A DNA stretch of 64,000 nt, taken from NCBI RefSeq assembly GCF_002482385.1, contig NZ_DLFW01000002.1, positions 549,238-613,237 on the forward strand. The letters run 5' to 3'. The position numbers and the translations under genes are program-made. The notes below the pieces were generated by a model. The model did not search any database. It was given only the letters and a program-made list of their open reading frames with translations, and was not told the origin of the DNA. This DNA is from Dysgonomonas sp. UBA7710. Its GTDB lineage: Bacteria; Bacteroidota; Bacteroidia; Bacteroidales; Dysgonomonadaceae. This document shows positions 50,988 through 60,190 of the stretch, in pieces. Position 1 is the stretch's first letter; each line of letters begins with the position of its first letter.

Positions 50988-51659
50988 ATGATTGCAGTAG
51001 AAGGAATTACTAAAAGCTTTGGCTCTCTGAAAGTATTGAAAGGGATAGACTTGCGTGTAGAAAAAGGTGAGATAATCTCTATAGTGGGAGCAAGTGGTGC
51101 AGGCAAAACTACTCTGTTGCAAATCATGGGAACACTGGATAAAGCCGATAGCGGAACTGTTTATATTAATAATGAGAACCTGAGCAGGCTGAATGATTCC
51201 CGTCTTTCGGATTTCCGTAACAAGAATATCGGATTTGTATTTCAGTTTCACCAGCTATTACCGGAATTTACAGCATTGGAAAATGTAATGATCCCGGCTC
51301 TTATCGGTAAAGTAAAAGAATCGCAGGCCAAAGCCAAGGCGAAAGAACTTCTTGATATGCTCGGTTTATCGTCCCGTACGGAGCATAAACCAAATGAGCT
51401 GTCGGGAGGGGAAAAACAACGGGTAGCCGTTGCGCGTGCGCTGATTAACGATCCGGCGGTGATACTTGCGGATGAGCCGTCAGGTAGTCTTGACACTGAG
51501 AATAAAGACGAACTACACCAACTGTTTTTTAAACTGCGTGATACACTTGGTCAGACTTTCGTTATTGTGACCCACGATGAACACCTGGCTTCTATAACAG
51601 ACCGTACCATTCATATGAAAGATGGTATAATATTGGAAAATCAGCCTGTAATATTATAA
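50988..51659 (+). CDS. lolD: Lipoprotein-releasing system ATP-binding protein
   Basis: The product has 223 residues. Walker A GASGAGKTTLL is at about 34-44, the ABC signature LSGGEKQRVAVARAL at about 138-152, and Walker B VILADEPSGSLDTENKD follows. It best fits LolD/MacB-type ATPases, which power extraction of lipoproteins from the inner membrane. No LolC/E permease gene is adjacent. It lies 69 bp after ugd, and that gap holds ATTAGCAA octamers, and 6 bp before dprA. Confidence 0.88.
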   Translation: MIAVEGITKSFGSLKVLKGIDLRVEKGEIISIVGASGAGKTTLLQIMGTLDKADSGTVYINNENLSRLNDSRLSDFRNKNIGFVFQFHQLLPEFTALENVMIPALIGKVKESQAKAKAKELLDMLGLSSRTEHKPNELSGGEKQRVAVARALINDPAVILADEPSGSLDTENKDELHQLFFKLRDTLGQTFVIVTHDEHLASITDRTIHMKDGIILENQPVIL

Positions 51660-51665
51660 ATATAA

Positions 51666-52787
51666 ATGAGTATATCTGCTGATAAACGTCTTTATCAGAT
51701 TGCCCTTACCCGAATATTGGGAGTAGGGGATATTACCGCGCGTAATCTGTTGCAGGTAGTTGGTGATGAAGAAGAAATATTCAGGTCGGGCAGAAAATCG
51801 TTGTTAAGTATTCAGGGGCTTTCGTCCAAACTTGTAGGGGAGATATTAAATCCCGAAGTACTGGATAAAGCGGAGAAAGAGCTGGAATTTGTAGAAAAGA
51901 ATGATATTTCTACCTACTTTATCAGTGATAGGTATTATCCCCATCGTCTGAAAGATTGCGCTGATGCTCCGGTACTCTTTTATTTCAAAGGAAAAGCTGA
52001 TTTTAATGCAGATAAGATAATAAGTATTGTCGGTACCCGCAACTCAACGAATTATGGTAATAGCTTTTGCGATACATTTTTAGAGAAAGTATCCGCAGTA
52101 TTACCCGATACACTTATTGTTAGCGGACTTGCTTATGGGATAGATATACATGCCCACAGGGCGGCTCTCAAATATAATCTGTCCACGGTGGGAGTGCTGG
52201 CGCATGGTCTGGATATGATTTATCCGGCTGTACACAGGCAAACCGCGGTAGAGATGTTGGAAAAAGGAGGACTGCTTTCCGATTTCCCGAGCAAGACTGA
52301 ACCGGATCGTTATAACTTTGTTCGCCGCAACCGTATTGTGGCAGGTATGGCTGATGCTGTTATAGTCGTGGAATCGGACGAAAAAGGAGGTTCGCTGATA
52401 ACTGCTGAGATTGCCGGCTCATACTGTAAAGATATATTCGCTGTGCCCGGCCGGATGTCGGACAGGTATTCGCGTGGATGCAATAAGCTGATAGCTTCGC
52501 ATAAAGCGGATTTGTTCCAATCGACAGAATACTTTCTTCAGCAAATGGGTTGGGACGATGAATCGCAGAAAAAGAAGAAAATGCCGCGTCAGCAAGACTT
52601 ATTTGTCGTTCTGACAGATGAAGAACAGGTTGTTACGGATAAGCTGGCTACAATAGAATCACTTCATATAGACCAGCTGGCCAGAGAACTGAACATTCCG
52701 GCTTATCAATTATTTACCACTCTTCTGGAGTTGGAAATGAAAGGCCTGATAAAGAACCTGCCGGGGAATATGTATGCCCTAACCTAA
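51666..52787 (+). CDS. dprA: DNA processing protein DprA
   Basis: The product has 373 residues. An N-terminal helical region (SAM/HhH-like, with LTRILGVGDITARNLLQ) precedes the Rossmann-like DprA core, with IVGTRNSTNYG near 119-129, VSGLAYGIDIHAHRAAL near 155-171 and GLDMIYPAVHRQ near 181-192. A winged-helix C terminus completes it (DQLARELNIPAYQLFTTLLELEMKGLI). It loads RecA on incoming single-stranded DNA in transformation. Its stop codon lies inside the left arm of the downstream stem (52781-52830). Confidence 0.94.
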   Translation: MSISADKRLYQIALTRILGVGDITARNLLQVVGDEEEIFRSGRKSLLSIQGLSSKLVGEILNPEVLDKAEKELEFVEKNDISTYFISDRYYPHRLKDCADAPVLFYFKGKADFNADKIISIVGTRNSTNYGNSFCDTFLEKVSAVLPDTLIVSGLAYGIDIHAHRAALKYNLSTVGVLAHGLDMIYPAVHRQTAVEMLEKGGLLSDFPSKTEPDRYNFVRRNRIVAGMADAVIVVESDEKGGSLITAEIAGSYCKDIFAVPGRMSDRYSRGCNKLIASHKADLFQSTEYFLQQMGWDDESQKKKKMPRQQDLFVVLTDEEQVVTDKLATIESLHIDQLARELNIPAYQLFTTLLELEMKGLIKNLPGNMYALT

Positions 52788-52830
52788 ATAAAAGGGACGA
52801 ATATTATCGCCCCCGTTCCGTATTTAGGTT
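52781..52830 (+). terminator. Stem overlapping the dprA stop codon
   Basis: AACCTAAATA (52781-52790) pairs perfectly with TATTTAGGTT (52821-52830), with a partly paired inner segment (GGGACG, CGTTCC). The stop codon of dprA lies in the left arm. The stem is not followed by a clear T tract. Confidence 0.6.
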
Positions 52831-53613
52831 ATTACATACAAGTTTATAGTAAAACGGTAAAATTACTTTGAATTTTACAAATAATTAATACTTTTATCGT
52901 GTAATACGGTACACTATAACGATGGGAAATGCGGGTTAATGGTAGGTATAAATATTCGGCAGGGCTTTGGTTCTGCTTTTTTAGTATAATTTATCAAAGA
53001 TTTTATCTATAGAGTAAGCTATCAGCCATTAGCTTATAGTTCTTTGAAGTATTGAATAAGCTCCATGGTCTCCGAAGGGGGAAACGAAAGAAGAATGAAA
53101 AATAAAAAAGCTGGAAAAGTTGTTACCTTTGTTACCTTTTTAATAGCTACGAGTTATTTCGCCCTTTGGGCAATTACGGGTTACGAGTTGTTAACTGTTA
53201 ACTGTAAAGTCGCTTCGCGCCATTGACATATTGGTATATTAGTCAATCGGCATATTGATTTGTGTTACCTTTGTTACCTTTTTAATAGTTACAAGTTACT
53301 GCGCCCTTCGGGTAGTTACAAGACTAAAAGTCTAACGGCTAATAGCTATCAGCTAAAAGCTGAAACATGTGTTACTTCTGTTACTTTTTAACTATGTAAT
53401 GTAAATACAGGTTAATTTTATATCGTTTATGGCAGATATGTTGTTAAAGTTGAGGAGATGTCAGATATAAAGATGTTACTTTTTATTTACACCGCTAAAT
53501 ATAAAAAACTGAATTTATGTGGTTCTAACCCTCGATTCGCATAATTTGCCATAAAATAAAAAGAGGTTCTCCGAACCTGAAGAACCCCTGATCTGTATTA
53601 TTAAGATTTTTGA
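52831..53613. other. Gene-free region R5, built from dispersed repeat modules
   Basis: It lies between convergent dprA and the large receptor gene. It contains the TTTATCTATA module with heptamers CTATCAG, CCATTAG, CTTATAG, TTCTTTG (53002-53046), GTTACCTTT nonamers (53121-53139 and 53264-53282), a GCCCTTTGGG hairpin (53161-53170), heptamers TTGTTAA, CTGTTAA, CTGTAAA (53188-53208), octamers ATTGACAT...ATTGATTT (53222-53262), heptamers GCTAATA, GCTATCA, GCTAAAA, GCTGAAA (53337-53364), and the terminator of the receptor gene (53563-53588). No protein gene is supported. Confidence 0.85.
53563..53588 (-). terminator. Terminator after the large TonB-type receptor gene
   Basis: On the minus strand GGTTCT and AGAACC (53565-53570 with 53581-53586) form a stem with a 10-nt loop, followed by TCTTTTTATTTT. 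It lies 26 bp after the receptor stop. Confidence 0.8.
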
Positions 53614-56124
53614 TTAGTTCTGACCGCCGCCTTGTCCGCCTTGACCACCCTGATTACCTTGTTCACCGCCCATGTTGTCATCATTATTGATGCTTCGTTG
53701 AGCTTTTTTTATCTGGGCTTTCATCTCCCCGAAACGGAACGAAACCGATATTCCAAACTGGCGCATCCTGCCCTTCATTATTGACTCTGTATGGAATGTA
53801 TCTGTGATGGTTTTAGTTTTGAACTCATTGTCTTTCTTAAATGGATTTTGTGCATAGGCACGGAATTGCAATCTATCTTGCATAAATCCTTTCGAGAAGG
53901 AAATGCTGTGAAAGAAGAAAGACGGGCCTTCACCTTGCAGGTTTATTTGACGGCTAAAAAATCCGGTGTTTAAATAAGCTTTAAAGTTTTGAGGGAATGA
54001 GTATTGTCCTCCGGCGAATATATTACCTGCAAAACCGTTATTGCTTGTTTTTTCATTGAGAATAGAGGTCCTGTTCGATTTTATATCTACATACCTGCCC
54101 GACATGTTACTGTATATACGGATCTTGTCATTCGGACTCCAATTCACATAAGCCGACAAACCAAGATTTTTTCGTTCGCCTATGTTTTCATAGGTTGTTG
54201 TAGAAACTCCATCTTCGCGTGTAGTAATATTCTCAATGCCGTTGTCTTCGAAATCATAAGACAGATTTGCATTGAAATTTAACTTTTGGCTAAATGAACC
54301 AAAATTTAAACTGAAGTTATGATTCTTTACGGCATCCAGTGCTGGGTTCCCTTGCTGGATATAATTGGGATTTGTTGTATTTACATAAGGATTCAGTTGA
54401 TAAATCCCCGGACGCTGTATACGCATATTATATCCGAAGCGAATATTCTGCGCCGGTTTTATTTGGTATGTAAGGGTTGCAGACGGAACCAGATTGGAAT
54501 AATCTACTTTGAAGTCCATATCGTCTTTTTGGGGGAACTTTGCGTCCAACCAAGTAGCTTCGTATCTCAGACCTGTTTTAACTCCCCATTTCTGGAATTT
54601 AGCGCTATAACCACCATAAGCGGCAAGGATATCCTGTTCGTGTCTGAATTCGTCATAGGTCTGTGGCACATTTACCCATTGACCTGATCCATTAAGGATA
54701 TCATAGCCGCTGTTACTCTGGTTGAGTCGTATGATATATTTAGCGCCTGCTTCAAGATTGTGTATTTTGCCGAACGGTGAGACAAAGTCTACCTGGAAAG
54801 TATGCTCTTTCATATCGGCATCAGTATATTGACGGTTAGTAACCGCCGTTGCTGGTTTTGTCCCGCTTATGAGATTTATATCGCTGTTCGATTCCTGATC
54901 GTTGGGACTGAGGCTGAACCTGTAAGATGCGGTCAGTAGCTGATCTTTCTTGTTAAAGGTACGTTGGTAATCGACATTGATATCAGTGCCTCCGTAGTTT
55001 TGCTTCGAATAACTGTCGTTGTTGTATTTATATTGAGAATCACGATCTTTATTCAGCATTTCCACGACTTGATCCGATTGGGATTTACCATTCCCGTAAT
55101 ATCGGTTGAAACCGACATTGATGAGATTGAGAGTGTCCAGTTCAATGCTTATCTCTCCATTTCCGTACTGGCCGTTTCCATTGTTTTTCGAGGCTCCGTC
55201 CTGATACAGGTATTTATTATTGGTGCTCGTGTAATCTTCTGTAAATGAGTTTGAGCTTCCCCATGGGCGCTTATACTCATAATAATTATACCCTCCTGTA
55301 AATCCTAATTTCCCATATTTCATTTGCAAATAAAGGCCGCCTCCGAATCCGCCCAGATCATCTACACGTCCGTTTAATGTAGCGGTATAGCCACCCATAG
55401 AAGAGTTTTTCTGAGTTATAATATTAATAATCCCTGCAACGCCTTCCGCATCATATTTCGCCCCCGGATCAGTGATAACTTCTATATCCTTTATAGAGCT
55501 CGCCGGCATGCTGCGCAGCACATCTTTCGGATTGCTTGTTATCATATTCGATGGTTTGCCGTTGAGGTATATTTTATAATTAGAAGAACCTTTAAGCTGA
55601 ATATTTTCTTCTCCGTCGACAGTCACCATAGGTACTTTCTTCAACATATCCAATACATTGTTGGTTTTAGCTTCCGGATCATCTTCCATGCTATAAGTGA
55701 TTTTATCCAGATCTACCTTCACCAATGGTTTCTGAGCCGATATGACCACTTCTGACAGAGCTTGGGCATCATCAGGCATAAGGATTGTGCCGAGGTCAAG
55801 TGTTTTTGCATTTCCAATCTCAATCGTTTTTGTAACTGTTTTTTTGCCAATAAATTCGGCCGTGAAAAGATACTCGCCTTTTTTGTTCATAGTCAACTGG
55901 AACTTTCCATTGTCGTCGGTAGCTACGGCTTTTAGCAGCTGGGGAGTCGTTCCTTTGTCTGTTATTTTAATTGTGGCATAAGGTACTGTCTCATTTGTCA
56001 GGGAATCTACCAGTTGCCCTTTCACAAGAACATTTACGATATTGGCAGTCGGGGCATTCGTTTGTGCCGAAACAAATGAAAAACCTGTGATAAACAGGGC
56101 GATTAGCAAGATACGGATTTTCAT
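53614..56124 (-). CDS. TonB-dependent receptor-like outer membrane protein with Gly/Gln-rich tail
   Basis: The product has 836 residues. It has a signal peptide (SFVSAQ, about 20), a carboxypeptidase-regulatory-like domain (about 30-115, GQLVDSLTNETVPYATI), a plug domain (about 125-225, with NVLDMLKKVPMVTVDGEENIQLKGSSNYKIYLNGKPS in pieces and the IEVITDPGAKYDAEGVAGIINIIT box), then a 22-strand type barrel. It has no clear TonB box. The last 25 residues, after the barrel strand ISVSFRFGEMKA, are NNDDNMGGEQGNQGGQGGQ-like, an unusual polar tail after the terminal strand. Ligand unknown; not next to a SusD gene. Confidence 0.9.
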   Translation of the reverse strand: MKIRILLIALFITGFSFVSAQTNAPTANIVNVLVKGQLVDSLTNETVPYATIKITDKGTTPQLLKAVATDDNGKFQLTMNKKGEYLFTAEFIGKKTVTKTIEIGNAKTLDLGTILMPDDAQALSEVVISAQKPLVKVDLDKITYSMEDDPEAKTNNVLDMLKKVPMVTVDGEENIQLKGSSNYKIYLNGKPSNMITSNPKDVLRSMPASSIKDIEVITDPGAKYDAEGVAGIINIITQKNSSMGGYTATLNGRVDDLGGFGGGLYLQMKYGKLGFTGGYNYYEYKRPWGSSNSFTEDYTSTNNKYLYQDGASKNNGNGQYGNGEISIELDTLNLINVGFNRYYGNGKSQSDQVVEMLNKDRDSQYKYNNDSYSKQNYGGTDINVDYQRTFNKKDQLLTASYRFSLSPNDQESNSDINLISGTKPATAVTNRQYTDADMKEHTFQVDFVSPFGKIHNLEAGAKYIIRLNQSNSGYDILNGSGQWVNVPQTYDEFRHEQDILAAYGGYSAKFQKWGVKTGLRYEATWLDAKFPQKDDMDFKVDYSNLVPSATLTYQIKPAQNIRFGYNMRIQRPGIYQLNPYVNTTNPNYIQQGNPALDAVKNHNFSLNFGSFSQKLNFNANLSYDFEDNGIENITTREDGVSTTTYENIGERKNLGLSAYVNWSPNDKIRIYSNMSGRYVDIKSNRTSILNEKTSNNGFAGNIFAGGQYSFPQNFKAYLNTGFFSRQINLQGEGPSFFFHSISFSKGFMQDRLQFRAYAQNPFKKDNEFKTKTITDTFHTESIMKGRMRQFGISVSFRFGEMKAQIKKAQRSINNDDNMGGEQGNQGGQGGQGGGQN

Positions 56125-56292
56125 ACAAAGATTTTTATTGTTTTTTTAGTTCTTTTTCCGGGTGGCTAAGATATAAATTGATTTTACTTATCGATCCACC
56201 TTCTACGAATTTGTCGTAATAATTATATTTTTATCACTAAGCGCCGGTTTATTTTATTCTTTTTAACAAAATAATGCAATTGTTATATAAAA

Positions 56293-56322
56293 AAAGCGCC
56301 CGTAAACAAAGTTTGGCGCTTT
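56293..56322 (-). terminator. Terminator after the small membrane protein gene
   Basis: AAAGCGCC (56293-56300) pairs with GGCGCTTT (56315-56322). On the minus strand the stem is followed by TTTTTATATAAC. It lies 22 bp after the stop of the 118-residue gene. Confidence 0.9.
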
Positions 56323-56344
56323 AAGTATTATATAGTTATAAATG

Positions 56345-56701
56345 TTATTGACAGGCAGGTAGTTCTTTGACCGGATACATTTTGCCGTAAAGTTCAAGAT
56401 ACTGAACGTTTACCGTATCAATCTTAAATGTCATATCGTTCCGGTAGTCCCTGGATACATTCAGGTCGATATGCAGTATATTATCATTGTACCTGCTTGT
56501 ACTCCAACCTGTAATGCCATATCCGGGAATCTTGCATTGGATGCATATAACGGTATCATTTCTATTGAAGGAGACTTTGAAGTCATCTGACGTCTTGCGG
56601 ATAAACCAGCCCTGACGGTTTCCAGCAAACCATGCGCCGAAAACGATTGCCAGAATAATGAGAGTGAATAATATCGGAGATAATCTATCTTTCATTGTCA
56701 A
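56345..56701 (-). CDS. Small membrane-anchored protein of unknown function
   Basis: The product has 118 residues. It has one N-terminal membrane helix (about 10-30, SPILFTLIILAIVFGAWFAG) and an extracytoplasmic domain with two Cys (CIQCKIPGYG) near residue 53-56. No family recognised. It is in the same orientation as the next gene and ends in its own terminator. Confidence 0.65.
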   Translation of the reverse strand: MTMKDRLSPILFTLIILAIVFGAWFAGNRQGWFIRKTSDDFKVSFNRNDTVICIQCKIPGYGITGWSTSRYNDNILHIDLNVSRDYRNDMTFKIDTVNVQYLELYGKMYPVKELPACQ

Positions 56702-56798
56702 TAGATATTAAGGTCGCAGACCTGTTTATTACTTTGTTAAGATTGAATGCAACAAGCGGTTATATTGGAATTATATCATTAGATACTCAATTTTCAGC

Positions 56799-57224
56799 TT
56801 ATTCATCATTTTTCTTCGATTTTTTCTCGCTCTTTTGCTCTACAAAGTAAGCTATAACCAGCCCTATACCACCAAAAACAGCTGCACATGCAGGATAAAG
56901 TACTGATATGGTATTCCTGAACTCGTGATATATTCTGCTGTCGGTGTCAGCCGGCGCTACAGCTAGGAGATCTACAACAGTAGCGGTCACTACGCCTAGT
57001 CCCACACCCACAAGCAGCAATCCGATGCGGATAGCCCATGAACCAACCATAATATCCCTGTATTTCTGTATATGCAGAGGATTATTTAATATCTGCGGAT
57101 CTATACCCGACGAAAGTTTTTCTATCATTGCCATACGTTCACGGCGGCGTGCAAACAGTTCGAATAAGCGGTAGACTCCATAAGTGATTATGCCTACTAC
57201 GCATACAATTCCTATCATTTCCAT
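56799..57224 (-). CDS. DUF6249-like membrane protein
   Basis: The product has 141 residues with two or three membrane helices: residues 3-20, about 70-90 (WAIRIGLLLVGVGLGVVTATVV) and 110-130. The loop between the first and second carries a Lys/Arg-rich segment (FARRRERMAMIEKLSSGI). It resembles small DUF6249 proteins encoded next to ECF sigma genes in Bacteroidota, and an ECF sigma gene lies divergently 230 bp away. Function unknown; it may be part of the sigma regulon. Confidence 0.65.
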   Translation of the reverse strand: MEMIGIVCVVGIITYGVYRLFELFARRRERMAMIEKLSSGIDPQILNNPLHIQKYRDIMVGSWAIRIGLLLVGVGLGVVTATVVDLLAVAPADTDSRIYHEFRNTISVLYPACAAVFGGIGLVIAYFVEQKSEKKSKKNDE

Positions 57225-57415
57225 AATTTTCTATTTTTAGAAGTTAAACATTTTTGTTTTTGTTTGTTTGTCCATTTTGACGCAGGGGTTACAGAAAGGT
57301 TACAAAATAAATGAAAAAATATTTACTGTTGGATTTCAATATTATATTGGGTAATAATTGTTATACTTGAATGGAGGCTATAAACTTTAATATATTTTTC
57401 TGAAATATTTTCATT

Positions 57416-57423
57416 TACATTTG
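57416..57423 (+). promoter_or_regulatory. -7 box for the ECF sigma gene
   Basis: TACATTTG matches TAnnTTTG. It predicts a short leader of about 25 nt to the ATG at 57456. Confidence 0.45.
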
Positions 57424-57455
57424 TAACCTATTCAACCTTGTTGCGTCATACGGGT

Positions 57456-58010
57456 ATGGCAGATTTTGATGACATTTATTATGTACGCCGGATCAAAGAT
57501 GGTCATACTGATGCTTTCGTGCATATAGTACGCCGCTATCAGAGAATGGTATTTACCATTGTCAGCAAAATCGTTTCCCGCAAGGTAGAGGCTGAAGATA
57601 TTACGCAGGAAGTATTTATCAAGGCATTTCAGTCCCTGAATAAATTTCGTGAAGAATCTGAATTTGCTACCTGGCTTTACCGCATTGCTTATAATACAAC
57701 GATATCGGAGTTGCGGAAGCGAAAACATGAATTTACGGCTATAGAAGATAATTTTGCCAATATGCCCGACACGGAGATAGCTGATACAATTGACGAAATA
57801 AGTGTTGAAGATAAATTACATTGTCTGGATATAGTGCTTAAAAAGCTGCCTCCCGACGATGCTTTGCTGATTTCGATGTTTTATCTGAACGATCAGAGCA
57901 TACAGCAGATAAGTGATATAACGAACAACAGCATCGCAAATGTGAAAGTAAAGTTGCACAGAATAAGAAAATTTATGAACTTTGAAATAAATAAACTCAT
58001 ACGATTATGA
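57456..58010 (+). CDS. ECF-type RNA polymerase sigma factor
   Basis: The product has 184 residues from the ATG at 57456 (TTG at 57438 is unlikely). Sigma region 2 has EDITQEVFIKAFQSLNKFREESEFATWLYRIAYNTTIS (about residues 48-85, quoted in pieces), and region 4 has the helix-turn-helix QQISDITNNSIANVKVKLHRIRKFM (about 150-174, pieces). It directs RNA polymerase to a small regulon. The next gene overlaps it by 4 bp and encodes a two-helix membrane protein likely to act as the anti-sigma partner. Confidence 0.93.
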   Translation: MADFDDIYYVRRIKDGHTDAFVHIVRRYQRMVFTIVSKIVSRKVEAEDITQEVFIKAFQSLNKFREESEFATWLYRIAYNTTISELRKRKHEFTAIEDNFANMPDTEIADTIDEISVEDKLHCLDIVLKKLPPDDALLISMFYLNDQSIQQISDITNNSIANVKVKLHRIRKFMNFEINKLIRL

Positions 58011-58387
58011 AAGCAGAAGAAAAAGATAAGCTCAGGAGTTTATTTCAGGAAGTGAAATTAGACGAACCATCGGCAGACTTCGAAAGCCACTTGATGAAGC
58101 ATATACATATAGCCGCTGCAAAGCAAACTAAAAGAAGAAGCCTTAAATCGATTTTGGCAATTGCCGGAGGCATTATGGGGATGCTCGGTATTCCGGCTTT
58201 TATCTTCTGGAAATTAGGTTTTGCATTCGAGCCGGAACTGAAACCGGTAGAAATCGATTTGACGTTTACTATGCCCGAGATGAAATTCGATCCGCTGATT
58301 ATCTCTATAGCATTCGTAGTATTACTGCTTTTAATCAGCGACACGCTGATCCGCCGGCGTATATGGGAGAAAAAACAGAAGGATTAG
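58007..58387 (+). CDS. Putative membrane anti-sigma-like protein
   Basis: The product has 126 residues. It has a short acidic N-terminal part (LFQEVKLDEPSADFESHLM, about 11-29) that could bind the sigma, followed by two membrane helices (about 45-68 and 97-116) and a basic tail. Its ATG overlaps the sigma stop (ATGA), the common coupling of ECF sigmas with their anti-sigma. No ZAS motif with zinc ligands is present, so the call depends on context. Confidence 0.6.
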   Translation: MKAEEKDKLRSLFQEVKLDEPSADFESHLMKHIHIAAAKQTKRRSLKSILAIAGGIMGMLGIPAFIFWKLGFAFEPELKPVEIDLTFTMPEMKFDPLIISIAFVVLLLLISDTLIRRRIWEKKQKD

Positions 58388-58391
58388 ATTG

Positions 58392-58934
58392 CTAAATATC
58401 CAGACTGCCATCCCTGTCACTCTTATATTTCTGCGACAGGATGCGGAGGAATGAAGATATTTGTGATATAGCGGCTTGCGTTTCTCCTGAAATCTCCTTC
58501 TTCTGTAATCTCATCAGCAAATAGCCGTATAATGCTGCAAAGCATGTTTCCAGTTCCGGAATAGTCTTGTCAGGGGATTTAGACCGCAATTCCACAATGA
58601 ATGGCAATGTTTTGTAATATGTTGCCGAATAGTCGCTTTCACCCGGTGCTTTCAACAGGCGGAGATGCAGATCGGTGAGTTCCGAAATCACATTTTTGTT
58701 TATAATCAGGTGCCCTTTTTCAGCAACATTCTCCCGGCGCATCATCTCGATAAGGTTTTGGTACCATTCCCTGATTTCTTTTTTTACATGGTCCGGCTGA
58801 CCGAAACGGGATATAATCTGTTCATCTATTTTGTCTATATCGAGTCCGTTGGCACGTATCATATCTTCTACCTGCCACATATATAAAAGGTATTCGCCTA
58901 TATTTTCCTCTTTCAGTTTTTTAGCTATAAGCAT
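58392..58934 (-). CDS. DUF4924 family protein
   Basis: The product has 180 residues, all helical by pattern. The N-terminal landmark is AKKLKEENIGEYLLYMWQVEDMIRA (in pieces, about 3-28), then REWYQNLIEMMRRENVAEKGHL near 55-76. The family is restricted largely to Bacteroidales and has no known function. It converges with the sigma pair with 4 bp between the stop codons. A good promoter lies upstream at 59011-59041 on the minus strand. Confidence 0.88.
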   Translation of the reverse strand: MLIAKKLKEENIGEYLLYMWQVEDMIRANGLDIDKIDEQIISRFGQPDHVKKEIREWYQNLIEMMRRENVAEKGHLIINKNVISELTDLHLRLLKAPGESDYSATYYKTLPFIVELRSKSPDKTIPELETCFAALYGYLLMRLQKKEISGETQAAISQISSFLRILSQKYKSDRDGSLDI

Positions 58935-59010
58935 TGTATGGTAATTATGAATTATAAGTTATGAATTGAGTGCTGATATTATTGCAGTTTTCAATTTTAT
59001 GAATTCAGTA

Positions 59011-59041
59011 CAAAGGTAAATAATATATGGCGAATGTTAAA
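59011..59041 (-). promoter_or_regulatory. Promoter of the DUF4924 gene
   Basis: On the minus strand, TTTA (59041-59038) and TACCTTTG (59018-59011) are separated by 19 nt: full -7, three of four bases in the -33 box. The leader would be about 70 nt. The remaining gap to 59304 is AT-rich with no ORF. Confidence 0.6.
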
Positions 59042-59304
59042 TAAATAGCCTAAATATGTGTGCAGACAGGATTTATTCTTTAATAAATAAAATATATAAG
59101 AGTAAGATTGAACAAAGATATCTTAATCAGTGTTCTATCTACAAAACAGGTTCTTACTTTTTTCATAGTGTGTTAGATAGATTGTTTAGTTGATTTTTTA
59201 TTACCTGTTTTTTAATCATAGTATATGTTAGTTTTATATTAGTGTTAAGGTCTGGAAGAGGTGGTTGTGAGAACCGTCTCTTTCTTTTTTATATCTTTAG
59301 GCAT

Positions 59305-60129
59305 ATGTTTGATATAAAGATTATAGAAGCAGGATACATTATGGCCGATGGTGGGGCCATGTTCGGAGCCATACCTAAACGTGCATGGCTGCGAAAATAT
59401 GCAGTCGATGCAGATAACCTGTGTCCGCTGGCTATGCGGTGTGTATTGGCAACCACAGCTGACCGCCGGATATTGATAGACGCCGGTATGGGAGATAAGC
59501 ATCTCGACAAGGTCTCTTATTACCGTCCATATGATATGAAGTGTGCAGACGAGTCTGTAAAAGAATTAGGATATACGACCGGTGAAATAACAGATGTTGT
59601 ACTTACGCATCTTCATTTCGATCATTGCGGAGGCGCTACCCGTAAGAATGAGAGCGGACGGCTTGTCCCATCTTTTCCAAATGCACGTTACTGGCTTAGC
59701 CGTAAACAATGGGCAAATTTCCTGAAGCCTAACCGTTTGGAGAAAGATTCTGTTTTTGCAGATAATATCCTGCCTGTATACGATTCGGGGCAATTACATT
59801 TAATAGATGAAGATACGCTATTATGCGATGGGGTTGAGTTGCAACTTTTCGACGGACATAGCGAAGGGCAGCTGGTTGTATGTATCAATACTGATGACGG
59901 AGTATATGCCTTTCCCGGCGATCTGGTACCGACATCGGCTCATGTGCCGCTGGAATGGATTTCGGCTTATGATATTTGTGCGCTTACATCATTGTCTGAG
60001 AAAGAGCGGTTTCTGGCTGATGCCGAAAAAAAAGGATATACGCTGGTCTATTGCCATGATGCGAAAGTAAAGACAAGTAAGGTAAAAAGGCTGAATGATG
60101 ATTATATAGCGTCGGATAAGGATAAATAA
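59305..60129 (+). CDS. MBL-fold metallo-hydrolase
   Basis: The product has 274 residues from the ATG at 59305; an upstream in-frame GTG at 59242 would add 21 residues without a family match. The zinc motif VLTHLHFDHCGG is at about 97-108, a third His-type ligand region in FDGHSEGQLV near 189-198, Asp in AFPGDLVPTSAH, and the last His in YCHDAK near 251-256. This is the class containing AHL lactonases and similar esterases; substrate unknown. It is followed by a stem that serves as terminator for the convergent pirin gene. Confidence 0.9.
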   Translation: MFDIKIIEAGYIMADGGAMFGAIPKRAWLRKYAVDADNLCPLAMRCVLATTADRRILIDAGMGDKHLDKVSYYRPYDMKCADESVKELGYTTGEITDVVLTHLHFDHCGGATRKNESGRLVPSFPNARYWLSRKQWANFLKPNRLEKDSVFADNILPVYDSGQLHLIDEDTLLCDGVELQLFDGHSEGQLVVCINTDDGVYAFPGDLVPTSAHVPLEWISAYDICALTSLSEKERFLADAEKKGYTLVYCHDAKVKTSKVKRLNDDYIASDKDK

Positions 60130-60158
60130 AAAAAAGCCCGGAGTTTTATTTCCGGGCT
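60128..60158. terminator. Terminator between the MBL hydrolase and pirin genes
   Basis: AGCCCGGA (60135-60142) pairs with TCCGGGCT (60151-60158). On the minus strand it is followed by TTTTTTTATTT, so it fits best as the pirin terminator, while on the plus strand the stem is not followed by T. Confidence 0.85.
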
Positions 60159-60190
60159 ATTCATCTCGCTTACTTATACATTACCTACCA

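Noticed and set aside
960..53400. Short tandem tracts as CRISPR arrays
   Set aside because: Units are 7-9 bp without spacers of constant length, and no cas gene is present.
59242..59304. GTG start for the MBL hydrolase
   Set aside because: The extra 21 residues have no family similarity; the ATG at 59305 gives the usual start.
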